From Symsagittifera roscoffensis (taxonomy: Eukaryota; Xenacoelomorpha; Acoela; Convolutidae): DNA of 60,000 nt. Within the stretch, counting starts at the first letter, position 1; every line of letters begins with the position of its first letter. Both the position numbers and the translations under genes were made by a program. Location: assembly GCF_963678635.1 (NCBI RefSeq), contig NC_087062.1, forward strand, positions 58,794,129-58,854,128, given 5' to 3'. Positions 41,481 through 53,295 of this stretch are shown piece by piece. The notes under the pieces are model-generated. The model worked only from the letters and a program-made list of their open reading frames with translations, ran no database searches and had not been told where the DNA came from.

Positions 41481-44130
41481 GTAGGCTTTAGGATTTCTTC
41501 ATGGGTTTTGAACCTTCGTTTATAAGTTCGTAATTTTTCCCGGTGGGTTGCAGTTTCCACACCAGCAAAGAATTCTCCGCATACACAACTTGTTTTCTGC
41601 AAATTTCTGTTGAAGAATTTCCAACACGTATTTGTTAGAGATAATTTTAGGCTGTCATAATCTTGGTTTTCGAAGTCCAACAATTCGGCTAAAATAGTTG
41701 TATAGTATTAGAACGTACATGAAAATTTTCATTTGACTTTTTCAGTCTTGTTGCATGAACAGCAATCTCACCACGTGTTGCTTCTCTCGTTCGTGATTCG
41801 TTTTTATGAATGATTCTATGCAAATCAATGTCATGTTTTTTTAGTAATGAAACTAAGTACATTATGTCGTGTAATTCAAAGTACATTGAGAGTGGAAAGA
41901 GCTTTAAAAACTTCACTCTTTCATTATAACTCATTTTTAAGTTATTTGTAATCCAAGAAGTCGCTCTTTTTTGTACTCTTTCTAGTTGTCTTAATTCGGT
42001 TTTGTTCGGATAATATGTTTGCAATGCATAGCTTATGATTGGTACAATGTATCCACAGTAAAAGTTTAATTTTGAGTTTAATGATGTTTTTTTCGAGATA
42101 TTCCGTTTGATTTTGTGAAAAGCTCCCATTGCTTTTGATATGCGATTTTCAGCATTTACTGACCACGAAAGGTTGTCACACATTAAAATACCTAAGTCTT
42201 TTTTGTCTTTGCGGTGTCAACATTTGTATTAAACAGTGTAACTTCCATTTTCCGTTTGAGGTTTAACAGATTACATTTATCTTCGTTCAACGGCATTTTA
42301 TTTTCTTCGCACAATTTTTCAACATTTTTCGTGTCTTTTTGCAGAAGAGTTTCTTCAGTAGACAAGATCTTCATATCGTCACATTAGCCAAAACAATCGG
42401 ATTTCTCAATGCATTTGGGAATGTCGTTAATGAATATGATAAAAATTAAAGGGTCAAGAATTGAGCCCTGTGGTACACCGCTAGTTACTTCTTTCAGAGT
42501 TGATGAACTTTTATAGATTTTCACAAATTGCATTCCGTCTGTTAGATAGTCTTTTACTATGTCTTGTATTTGGATGCCTAGACCTATGTTCCGTAGTTTA
42601 GCGATTAGGATACTATGAGGAACTTTATCAAAGGCTTTAGAAAAAACTAGATAAAGAACTGATAGTGCTTGAACATTTTTGTCACCGTAGAGTCCATATA
42701 CTTTGCTCAAAAATTGTTCCATGTGTAGTACTGCTGACCTTTTTTGCCGGAAGCCGTATTGTGCGTTTTGCAAGAAAGGTTGAACGTTGGGGTATATATT
42801 ATCAAAGATAATTTTTTCGAAGACCTTCGAGGCGGAGTATAAAAGGCTAATTGGGCGGTAGCACTCAACTGACGCCTTGTTCTTTTCTTTAAAAATTGGG
42901 GCCACTTGACTTGTTTTCCAGTAGGTCGGGAAGAGCCGCTTTTTAATGAATGTGCGGCAGAGAAGATAGAAAGATTTTGACAGAGTTGCAGAAATTTTTT
43001 TTAGGATTGTTTTACCTATACCATCAAAACTTGATGCTTTATTTGTTATTAGATTTTTGAGAATGTGTTCTTCAATTTTGGTTTCTTCAATGTGTATTTG
43101 TGTACAGATTTCTTCTTTAGGAGAACAGTTTGTATTTCGTGCGAGAGGATTAGGATTTGATTCCTTTTGATATACACTGATGAAGAATTCGTTAAAAAAT
43201 GTATCTTTTTGGGTGTCATCTCTGGTGGATGTTTCCTTGTAAAACATTTTTTGGGGATTTTGCCTGGAACTATTTATTTTGTTCAAGTATTTTTGTAAGT
43301 CACTGCATCGTCTACTGCTTGTTACTGTTTCTTCATAAATTGCTTGATCTTCAGTTGAAGCTATTTGAAGATTTTTTTTTCCAGTTTTTTGTGTTGTAGG
43401 ATAAGGCTTTAAGTAGGTTTTTTAAAGTAGGTTTGTTTTGTCGATCAATACGACATTTTAAAGTCTTTTTAGCATGTGAGACGTACTTGGTGTCACCCAT
43501 GGGGGGAGAGTTAATCTGTGTGATGTAACCTTGGGTACATTGTTCTTTGTTTTGTCCCATGACCATGCATACCACTGACGCAGGAGCTCATATTCATCAC
43601 TGTAACAACACGGTATGAAAAGTTTGTCTTTCATTTCTTGATTCATTGTTGACCAATCGGCTCTGTTAAATGCCAGACTTTACCTTTGTTTGTTTCGTTG
43701 ATACTGGTCCATGTTAATTGTTGCAGAGTAAGCATAATGATCTGAGCATGAAACTTTGTCAATGCTGTATGCGTTTGTTGCTGTTTTGTCCGTATGCCAG
43801 TTGAGTATCAATCCAGGGTTGTTTCGTTCATAAAACATCAAGCTGTTCTTTTGGAGTCGAATAATTGTTCATAGTCAAGTTCAATGAGCTTTTTTAACAC
43901 TGCATTTTCATATTCGTCCTTTGTGTGCATCATTTTTCAATTAATGTATTCAAAATTTATATCTCCCGCAATCGACATTGCGTTACTGTTGTTTTGTATT
44001 TGTAATTTTGTTAAATTATCGAACAAACTGATGAAGTTTTGTTGTTTCCATTGTTATTTACTGTATTTCAGGGGATTATAAACACAGCAGAGAATTTGAT
44101 GATGCCCGGTTTCACCTGTTAGTTTGGGCA
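41481..44130 (-). pseudogene. CR1-like LINE, 5'-decayed endonuclease plus RT and C-terminal region (copy 1)
   Basis: From its 5' side: an APE-type endonuclease remnant (about 44130-43870) reading CCVYNPLKY and AGDINFEYIN with stops; a connector (43646-43351) with PWVTPSTSHMLKRLK; RT (43286-42384) with YRPISLL, QYGFRQKRSA, FSKAFDKVPHS, TSGVPQGSILDPL and FINDIP; then after a TAA (42384-42386) the catalytic CDDMKIL and the thumb and C-terminal region (42374-41689) with QLERVQKRATSWI. The first RT aspartate is replaced (YLVFSKAFD against YLDFSKAFD in the copy at 37.5 kb). Motif order endonuclease-RT and the QLERVQKRA end place it among CR1/Jockey-type LINEs. Inactive. Confidence 0.85.
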
Positions 44131-44519
44131 CTACGTATCCTACGGCCATTTTCTATTTGAGCATCAATTTCTTTGTCATGCACATTTTCTTTTATCGTCA
44201 TGAGTTCTTTTATCGTCATGAGAATTTTTTTAATCTTTGCAAATTATATTAAAACCAGCCAAATGCAGAGCTTTATCTGGTATTTCCTTTACCAGCCATG
44301 TCTCTGTGAGACATGTTATATCATTTTGATCATTGCTGAAGTACTAGTGAACGAAGGTTTCGACGTTTCGAAAGTACTTTGTTGGGCAACTTTAGCTCCA
44401 GAGACGGAGGGGGATGTAGTTTAGAGAGGGCAACAACTGTATCGATGTCGTTTTGTTTTTGTTTAAGAAGAAGTCATTTTATCGCGTCGATGATGAGAGG
44501 TTTCTTCTTCCGTAACTTT
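44131..44519. other. Unassigned stretch upstream of the CR1-like LINE
   Basis: The minus strand keeps scattered coding-like pieces with many stops, probably more of the LINE 5' part, but no motif could be fixed. The plus-strand ORF at 44173-44424 is not supported by any motif. Confidence 0.3.
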
Positions 44520-44963
44520 TCAAAACTGTGAGGGGTACCGTCTCGACGAATGTATATGATCGCAGCTATTTGATGCTGAAAATTATTGATGATTTCAGTT
44601 AACTGCTCCGGGAAAACACTTCGTATTAAAGTTTTTGGGATGCTTTGTGATACTATCGTGCCAGAGAATGATTTATCTGGATTTTAGGGAACTGTTTCTA
44701 AGTAACCACTGCAATTTCTTGAATTTACTCACGTTGTTTGGATTGAGGCTTAGTCCCGATTTTGCAAAAGTGAATCTTCGATACTTTACCCTTAGATCGT
44801 AGGGTAGATAGTCAAGGTTCCTTCTGAGGGAGCTTGCTCCAACTACAATCATGTGATCCACCAACCTGTGTCCACCCACAAGTGTCCACAAGCGGGAGCA
44901 GTGGAAAAACAATCCAGTCAAAGTAAATTGCAGGGGACCATCACGGCTGTCCCAGTATATCAA
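44520..44963 (-). pseudogene. SGNH-like domain relic, probably LINE ORF1-type
   Basis: The minus-strand frame 44963-44673 contains VDHMIVVGASSLRRNLDYLP, FTFAKSGLSLNPNN and, after a stop, IILWHDSITKH in the same frame. This order (hydrophobic strand ending VVGASSLRR, second loop, strand ending LWHDSI) resembles blocks I and III of a degenerate SGNH fold. It is followed by stop-riddled sequence. Esterase-like ORF1 domains are known in CR1/L2-type LINEs, and it sits directly upstream of such a LINE. The assignment is tentative. Confidence 0.4.
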
Positions 44964-45099
44964 TTTTTATCTATTTAATATCTATTCCTATCATTTCTCC
45001 GTTATCGAAAAAATCTCCAACCGAATTTTTGGTTTGAACATAAATTTGTTGAACGCTTTTTCGGTTGGATTTTTCAACTGTTTGAAATCTTCAGTCTAC

Positions 45100-48000
45100 T
45101 CTTTGATTTCACAAGTTTACCAGTCCAGCAACGAATTATAGCCGCTGTTTAAATTCAGTGTTTTCGCATTTTTTTTATGTTCCGAAACATCTGGTTAAGG
45201 ATGAAAAATGATCAAACTCTTTTCCTAGCCGATATTGATAAATGACGGGAAAAATTGCTGAAAATCTTTAAAATAAAGCCTCGAAAAATTAGAATGCAAA
45301 AAATATCAGGGAATCAACCGTTGTTTGTGCACTTAGAGTTATGAAAAACCTCAGTGCACAAAAATTAGCGCAACGTCAACTCTTAGATGTTTTGGGCAGA
45401 CTTTCTTTCAAAATCATGCCACAAAACTGTATCTGACGCCTAAAAATATCATGAAAGTGTCACAACATTAAAATACCAAGAAAATACAAAGAATTCTGGA
45501 TGTGGAACACAGCAGCTTTGTTCCACTAATTGTGGCGTGTTTCGGAGGAGCAGCACCAGGCTCTACAAAACCATCTAGAAACTAGCAGAGAAACTAAGCG
45601 AGAAACGGAACGAATCATACTCGGACACAATAAATTTTATACGATCAAAACATGGAATCATCTGCCTGAGGGGGTGCAAAAATCTTTGAAATACATCCAA
45701 CAAAGACAATTCTCTCTGTGCTATAATCGAGGAGGGAGATTTTAATTTGTAACATTCGCCCAGAAGTACATATCGACGGAAAAAAAGCAGGTTTCTAAAA
45801 CGACTGGCTAGCGTCTAAACACAGCTCTACATAAATTTCACCGTCTCTGCCAGAGCCAGTTCTTTTGGTTATCTTCTAACATCGGGTCGACAAAAAAACG
45901 TTACTGTTTCCGGCTTCGATCAGAACGCTCTGATTAACTTAATTATATGCAAAAATAGTGAGCTCATGACTGGGTCTCAGTATCCCCAGACCACGAGGTC
46001 ACTCCTAAAAGCAAGGCTACTACTTATATAATATATTACTGTTGTTTTGGTTCAGTAGATAAAAATAATCAACACCATCGAAGATGGACCAACTTTTTTT
46101 CCCAACTCCTAGCTTCTCATTATCTGAAAACAAATTTGTTATTAGTTAAATTCAACTCAAGACATTCCGGGAAGCTAAAAATTTGTATAAAACAGTTCAA
46201 GTCCCAATCCTGAGACCATTCCAGATTCTGGAATGCGGAGAAATAACACTCTTATTTCTTTCCAGAAGGCTGGACACGTCGTCGCAACACCCTTCCTGTT
46301 TCTTGTGAACTGCTCGGTAACGATTGTAGTGGCACAATCGTTACAACTTGGAGTGGTTTCTGTCAATTTCTAACCACAATTTCAATCTTCTGCCGTTTTT
46401 TCATTGTTGTTGTCACTGAGACTACGGTTGTTCTGATTTCGCCGTTTCAGTGTGTGAGAAATAATAAAAGATTACGTGTCGTCCATGTCCAAATCAGAAC
46501 TTTGAAATTAAGCATGTCAGTCAAAACTAACCCTTCCCGATTTGTCTGATCGTTTAAATATCGTCACTAATTCATCAAAACCATCAATCCTCCCGGTCAG
46601 ATGCTCCAATAAAATTTCGAATGCGAAATTGCATTTTGATCATTCTGATTGAATTTCATATACTCCCCGGACAACCCTTTCCCCAACTCCTACCTTCTCA
46701 TCGTCGTAAAACGAATTCAGATGTTAAATAAATTCAAATCAAGACATAGCCGGGAAGCTAAAAGTTTATTTAAACAGTTTCAGTTCAAATCCCGAGACCC
46801 CTACGGATTCCTGAATCCGTAGAAAATAACAACCTTATCGAAAAAATTTTTGCTAAAAAGTAAATTTCAAACGTTTTCGCAACTATGTGCATCGTCAGGA
46901 TTTTTAAAATAAACTACTCTAAATGACAATAAAACATCAATTTACAAATGTTATTTACAATAAATCACATACAATTTGGTTCTAAACCATCATGATAAAA
47001 AATTAGCCAATCACAGCTGACCTCTAAATTACTATTAAGATTAAAATACTTTTAACCTCTAAAATTAATTCAACATTTTAAAATTAATTTGTCTGGAAGT
47101 TTCTGAGTCATAATTTCGATTTAGACATGTACGTTTTGAATAAAAAACCAAAAATATTTTGGGACTAAATTTTCAGTGTTAACTCCCTGCTCCTAAACTC
47201 ATCGCGCGTGTTCAAGCCCGGTTTCTCTTTCCTGATATGTATTGCCTCTAGTGTTATGGTGATTGAAAACAACCTTATCTTCTTTCCGGAAGGCTATTTT
47301 TTTTTACCCTTCACCGTTGTTGTGAACGGCCTTGCAACGACTGTAGCGACACAACCTGTGCAACTCGGAACGGTCTCTGCTAACTCTGCTTTTTCTTCGA
47401 TTCTGATCTTCGATTTTTTCGTAGTTATCTTCGTCGCAACTATTGTTGTTCTGATTTTCTTCTGATTTTCTTCCAAAATGGCGGTTTTCTCGTTTCTCAG
47501 AAGTGCGACTTCTCAGTTCGAATTTTTAAAATTTCAAAATACCAGAATATCTTGACCTTCACCGTTTGACTAATTGTTCCAATAACTCACTAATCTCTCA
47601 AAACTGTCAATTCGGAAGGTTAACTGCTAACTATTCGAAATCACCGAATCTGCATTTTTGTCCATTCTGGTCGAATGTCACATACTCCCCGGACAGCCCG
47701 GTCAATGTCCCCATTGAATCTCGCAATGTTCGTAAAATTGGTACAGTGTCATCGAACATAATTTACAAAATGAACGAAATTACTTTTATCCGCGTCATAC
47801 TGACTCACTGCAGAATATAAAAGGCATCATACTACTTTACCATAGCCTTCCAAATTCTTTCACTAATCTGCACTTTGAGGATATGAATTAAGATAAAACA
47901 TTTTTTCTGACTTCCAATGCCAACGCTAGGTTTTAAAAGTTGTTAGTTTGCAGGACAGTCCTGCCAATCAACAAGCTAAAATTATCTTACTATACTTCTG

Positions 48001-48292
48001 CCCTTCGGAAATTTAGTTGTTACTGGTCCTAAATAATAAAAATAGGGAACTCGGTGGTTAGACGGAACAATGAAACAATCTCCATCTACAAGAGATTACC
48101 GCCTTTCATGTCACCACAAAGAGATCAGTTGTCCTAGTTGATTAAAAACAATCATGAAGGCTAAAATATTTAAATATACTCTTTGCTCAAGCCTTTCTAA
48201 ATAAATAGTAAGTGTCTCTAAAGCCACTAAGTAAAATCATAATGCAAATTTACAAATGCAACAGATTCTCTAATCTTCAAAACTCAACTAAG
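45100..48292. repeat. Fold-back structure, left arm
   Basis: Inverted counterpart of 49928-52500. Modules in order: A (about 45112-45720, begins ACAAGTTTACCAGTCCAGC), B (about 45750-46095, contains CATTCGCCCAGAAGTACATA), D' (about 46100-46680, a shorter relative of D) and D (about 46680-48292). In the right arm, read inward, the order is B, A, D. D includes a perfect 10-bp-stem palindrome at 46801-46822 and GCAGGACAGTCCTGC near 47951. Apparent ORFs occur on both strands, and I see no credible protein. In A, KTWNHLPEGVQKSL recalls a LINE C-terminal end. Confidence 0.8.
46828..47279. mobile_element. 428-bp insertion flanked by 12-bp direct repeats
   Basis: AACAACCTTATC at 46828-46839 and again at 47268-47279 bracket 428 bases absent from the shorter module D' (about 46100-46680), whose sequence runs through the equivalent point. 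The same insertion and repeats are in the right arm (GATAAGGTTGTT at 50943-50954 and 51383-51394). This is the pattern of a transposed short element with a 12-bp target duplication that predates the inverted duplication. No coding capacity; family unknown. Confidence 0.75.
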
Positions 48293-48527
48293 ACAGGAGG
48301 CACCAACGCGAGAACAATTGCAGAAATTGGATTGTCTAAAAGATTTAGATCTTTTTGAGACAATGTGCAAGATTCTAAACATTCCGATGGAAGTGAAAAA
48401 GATATGGGCAAGGAGACGACTGATGCCATGGTTTAGAGCCAAAATGACTCTATGGTTGAATGAGTATACCAAGAAGCATATGTCGAAGCACGGCAGAGTG
48501 TACAGTGTGTATCAGCTGGACATTGGG

Positions 48528-48727
48528 NNNNNNNNNNNNNNNNNNNNNNNNNNNNNNNNNNNNNNNNNNNNNNNNNNNNNNNNNNNNNNNNNNNNNNNNN
48601 NNNNNNNNNNNNNNNNNNNNNNNNNNNNNNNNNNNNNNNNNNNNNNNNNNNNNNNNNNNNNNNNNNNNNNNNNNNNNNNNNNNNNNNNNNNNNNNNNNNN
48701 NNNNNNNNNNNNNNNNNNNNNNNNNNN
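48528..48727. other. Assembly gap of 200 N
   Basis: Exactly 200 unknown bases. The sequence just right of the gap (from TCTGCACTTTGAGGATATGA) repeats the sequence starting near 47868 up to the left gap edge, so the two contigs probably overlap and the gap is not real. Confidence 0.98.
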
Positions 48728-49392
48728 TCTGCACTTTGAGGATATGAATTAAGATAAAACATTTTTTCTGACTTCCAATGCCAACGCTAGGTTTTAAAAG
48801 TTGTTAGTTTGCAGGACAGTCCTGCCAATCAACAAGCTAAAATTATCTTACTATACTTCTGCCCTTCGGAAATTTAGTTGTTACTGGTCCTAAATAATAA
48901 AAATAGGGAACTCGGTGGTTAGACGGAACAATGAAACAATCTCCATCTACAAGAGATTACCCAAGCCTTTCATGTCACCACAAAGAGATCAGTTGTCCTA
49001 GTTGATTAAAAACAATCATGAAGGCTAAAATATTTAAATATACTCTTTGCTCAAGCCTTTCTAAATAAATAGTAAGTGTCTCTAAAGCCACTAAGTAAAA
49101 TCATAATGCAAATTTACAAATGCAACAGATTCTCTAATCTTCAAAACTCAACTAAGACAGGAGGCACCAACGCGAGAACAATTGCAGAAATTGGATTGTC
49201 TAAAAGATTTAGATCTTTTTGAGACAATGTGCAAGATTCTAAACATTCCGATGGAAGTGAAAAAGATATGGGCAAGGAGACGACTGATGCCATGGTTTAG
49301 AGCCAAAATGACTCTATGGTTGAATGAGTATACCAAGAAGCATATGTCGAAGCACGGCAGAGTGTACAGTGTGTATCAGCTGGACATTGGGG
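48728..49392. repeat. Near-identical repeat of the 660 bases left of the gap
   Basis: Matches 47868-48527 with an offset of about 860 and only small differences (for example TTACCGCC at 48098-48105 against TTACCCAAGCC). The contained 62-codon minus ORF is identical in both. Most likely an unmerged contig overlap or two alleles placed in series. Confidence 0.85.
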
Positions 49393-49472
49393 GCAGGAGC
49401 TTTCAAGCGAGCTTTCGTGACTCATCGGAATGCAGTGACCACCGCTGTAAAGAGAATCTCCAGGACAAGTGA
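49182..49472 (+). CDS. Hypothetical ORF in the fold-back loop
   Basis: A 96-codon plus-strand frame (MQKLDCLKDLDLFETMCKIL, then VKKIWARRRLMPWFRAKMTL) in the part of the fold-back that is not inverted-repeated; its start is also present left of the gap at 48318. It is basic and helical. An overlapping frame (49324-49824) continues with basic, glutamate-rich sequence, so a frame change could join them. No family was recognised; it might be a remnant of a transposase-like protein of the fold-back element, but nothing shows that directly. Confidence 0.3.
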   Translation: MQKLDCLKDLDLFETMCKILNIPMEVKKIWARRRLMPWFRAKMTLWLNEYTKKHMSKHGRVYSVYQLDIGGRSFQASFRDSSECSDHRCKENLQDK

Positions 49473-49927
49473 ACGTAATGGAAGAGAGAAGGAAGAGATG
49501 TTGAAGGAAGATTTGGAGAGAAACGTGACGTTGTGTCTCCACAACAGCTTCTGCAGAAACAGAGAATCTAACGTGGATCCCCTACCTTGTTGTAAACAAA
49601 GAGTAGAAGAGCAGACGTTTTGGAGGACTGCTTCCAACAGCGCAGAAAAGCTAACGATGTGCTGCAAGACACAGAAACTGAAAGTGCAGAGTCAATGTCG
49701 CAGGAGGAGGAGATGCAGCATTGACAAATGGCCGAAAAACAAGATGCGAAAAGAAAGGAAATTAGAAGAATTTAGAAGTTTTAGAACTTCTAAACGACAA
49801 AAATTAGAAGAAACAAAGATGTGACAAAAGAGAAGAAGTTAAAACTCAGAATTGTTTTATGTGTGTGACAAAAACTCAAGTGAAAACTAAGCAACCAAGT
49901 TGTGATTGAAAACTGAAAGAAAACATT

Positions 49928-52500
49928 TAGTTGAGTTTCGAGCATTAAAGAATTTGTTGCATTTATAAATTCGCATTTTGATTTTAGTTAGTGGCTTTAG
50001 AGACAATTACTATTTATTTAGAAAGGCTTGAGCAAAGAGTATATTTAAATATTTTAGCCTTCATGATTGTTTTTAATCAACTAGGACAACTGATCTCTTT
50101 TTGGTGACATGAAAGGCTTGGGTAATCTCTAGAAGAAGGAGATTGTTTCATTGTTCCTTCTAACCGCAGAGTTTCTTAGTTCTAATATTCAGGACCAATT
50201 ACAACTAAAATTTTCGAAGGCAAGGAGCATAGTAGGATAATTTTAGCATGTTGATTGGCAGGACTGTCCTGCAAACTAACAACTTTTAAAACCTAGCGTT
50301 GGCATTGGAAGTCAGAAAAGATGTTTTATCTTAATTCATATCCTCAAAGTGCAGATTAGTGAAAGAATTTGGAAGGCTATGGTAAAGTAGTATGATGCCT
50401 TTTATATTCTGCAGTGAGTCAGTATGACGCGGATAAAAGTAATTTCGTGCATTTTGTAAATTATGTTCGATGACACTGTACCAATTTTACGAACATTGCG
50501 AGATTCAATGGGGACATTGACCGGGCTGTCCGGGGAGTATGTGACATTCGACCAGAATGGACAAAAATGCAGATTCGGTGATTTCGAATAGTTAGCAGTT
50601 AACCTTCCGAATTGACAGTTTTGAGAGATTAGTGAGTTATTGGAACAATTAGTCAAACGGTGAAGGTCAAGATATTCTGGTATTTTGAAATTTTAAAAAT
50701 TCGAACTGAGAAGTCGCACTTCTGAGAAACGAGAAAACCGCCATTTTGGAAGAAAACCAGAAGAAAATCAGAACAACAATAGTTGCGACGAAGATAACTA
50801 CGAAAAAATCGATGATCAGAATCGAAGAAAAAGCAGAGTTAGCAGAGACCGTTCCGAGTTGCACAGGTTGTGTCGCTACAGTCGTTGCAAGGCCGTTCAC
50901 AACAACGGTGAAGGGTAAAAAAAAATAGCCTTCCGGAAAGAAGATAAGGTTGTTTTCAATCACCATAACACTAGAGGCAATACATATCAGGAAAGAGAAA
51001 CCGGGCTTGAACACGCGCGATGAGTTTAGGAGCAGGGAGTTAACACTGAAAATTTAGTCCCAAAATATTTTTGGTTTTTTATTCAAAACGTACATGTCTA
51101 AATCGAAATTATGACTCAGAAACTTCCAGACAAATTAATTTTAAAATGTTGAATTAATTTTAGAGGTTAAAAGTATTTTAATCTTAATAGTAATTTAGAG
51201 GTCAGCTGTGATTGGCTAATTTTTTATCATGATGGTTTAGAACCAAATTGTATGTGATTTATTGTAAATAACATTTGTAAATTGATGTTTTATCGTCATT
51301 TAGAGTAGTTTATTTTAAAAATCCTGACGATGCACATAGTTGCGAAAACGTTTGAAATTTACTTTTTAGCAAAAATTTTTTCGATAAGGTTGTTATTTTC
51401 TACGGATTCAGGAATCCGTAGGGGTCTCGGGATTTGAACTGAAACTGTTTAAATAAACTTTTAGCTTCCCGGTTATGTCTTGATTTGAATTTATTTAACA
51501 TCTGAATTCGTTTTACGACGATGAGAAGGTAGGAGTTGGGGAAAGGGTCTTTGTTGGATGTATTTCAAAGATTTTTGCACCCCCTAAGGCAGATGATTTC
51601 ATGTTTTGATCGTATAAAATTTATTGTGTCCGAGTATGATTCGTTCCGTTTCTCGCTTAGTTTCTCTGCTAGTTTCTAGATGGTTTTGTAGAGCCTGGTG
51701 CTGCTCCTCCGAAACACGCCACAATTAGTGGAACAAAGCTGCTGTGTTCCACATCCAGAATTCTTTGTATTTTCTTGGTATTTTAATGTTGTGACACTCT
51801 CATGATATTTGTAGGCGTCAGATACAGTTTTGGGGCATGATTTTGAAAGAAAGTCTGCCCAAAACATCTAAGAGTTGACGTTGCGCTAATTTTTGTGCAC
51901 TGAGGTTTTTCATAACTCTAAGTGCACAAACAACGGGTGATGCCCTGATATTTTTTGCCTACTAATTTTTCGAGGCTTTATTTTAAAGATTTTCAGCAAT
52001 TTTTCCCGTCATTTATCAATATCGGCTAGGAAAAGAGTTTGATCATTTTTCATCCTTAACCAGATGTTTCGGAACATAAAAAAAATGCGAAAACACTGAA
52101 TTTAAAAAGCGGCTATAATTCGTTGCTGGACTGGTAAACTTGTGAGTTGGGAAAAAAAGTTGGTCCATCTTCGATGGAGTTGATGATTTTTATCTACTGA
52201 GCAAAAACAATAATAATTCAATAAATAGTAGTAGCCCTGTTTTTAGGAGTGACCTCGTGGTCTGGGGATACTGAGACCCAGCCATGAGCTCACTAATTTT
52301 GCATATAAATAAGTTAATTTGAGCGTTCTGGTCGAAGCCGGAGAACAGTAACGTTTTTGTCGACCCGATGTTGGAAAGACCAGCAAAAGAACTGGCTTTG
52401 GTAGAGACGGTGAAAAGCATGTAGAGCTCTGTTTAGACGTTGGCCAGTCGTCTTAGAACCTAGCTTTATTTTCCGTCGATATGTACTTCCGGGCGAATGT
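49928..52500. repeat. Fold-back structure, right arm
   Basis: Reverse complement of the left arm. Inner edge near 49928 (TTAGTTGAGTTTCGAGC pairs with 48280-48292), then D (49928-51550) including the 428-bp insertion, A (51553-52143) and B (52145-52500). A few percent mismatch throughout shows the two arms are not a simple assembly mirror. The junctions CCCAACTC/ACAAGTTTACC and GGGTC/TTTGTTGGATG differ from the left arm, which proves the permuted order. No gene is supported. Confidence 0.8.
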
Positions 52501-53295
52501 TACATTTCGTTTCGATATTGTTTGTGTAACTGCCTGAGAACTTGAATAGTATTTGTTTTGATTTCAGTCTGTTATATTATCATATTATTTTTTCCTTACC
52601 GGTGAAACCCCGATTTACCTACGGACACAAACTTAGAGTTTCAATAACTTCCAAAGTTTTTTGTCTCTTCATGATCAAAAGTCTAACTCCGCGGCATTTG
52701 TTCCACAATTATATTTGTTCGCTGCTGGATTACATCGGTCACAAAAAAAGAAGCTTTTGCGAGGAATTTGTACTTGTCTTTGCTGTAGCCAACACATTCA
52801 CTATGGAACCTTTGATAACAATTTTCTCACATGATCCAGTTCTCTCCGCGAGGTCTGCAGAATATGAAGCAGGAGAAACTCATAAACGCCAACCTTGACC
52901 TTGTTCCAGACATTTTTTTTACATGAACTATGCAATAGATTTAGTTTTTTTTAGGTATCAATAACATCACACCTCCACCCATCGACTTATTGGTTGATTT
53001 CCAATGCAAGTTCTTTGTTTTAAAAAGCTTGTTTTTGTTTACAAAAGAAGAAGTCACTCTTCGTTTAGCCAGCCTGTCGCTTTCTCCAGAAATTCCCCGA
53101 ATTGTTTGATTTATCTATTTGATGAAGGGTAGTTTTTGACGGTTATTTCTGTTATCTGGATAGCTTATACCTATTATAGGTGAAAAGTAAAATGTAAATT
53201 TATTTTTCTACTTCAGTTAATTTGTGATTATGATAAACGGGGAATATGAATGAGCAAAAAAACTGTTGTGATTAAGTTTTTGCGTCAGTGCTTAA
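52501..53295. other. Upstream region of the RFX gene
   Basis: About 800 bases between the fold-back and the first recognised RFX coding exon. The plus-strand ORF at 52542-52898 has no recognisable motif. TTTTTGCGTCAG at 53277-53288 resembles a 3' splice site eight bases before the RFX ATG, suggesting a non-coding upstream exon. Confidence 0.4.

Noticed and set aside
47208-47465. Hydrophobic 85-codon ORF, also found inverted at 51014-50667
   Set aside because: It spans the boundary of a transposed insertion and is duplicated only because the arms are inverted repeats.
52542-52898. 118-codon plus-strand ORF upstream of RFX
   Set aside because: No motif, no fitting splice sites and no in-frame link to the RFX exon.
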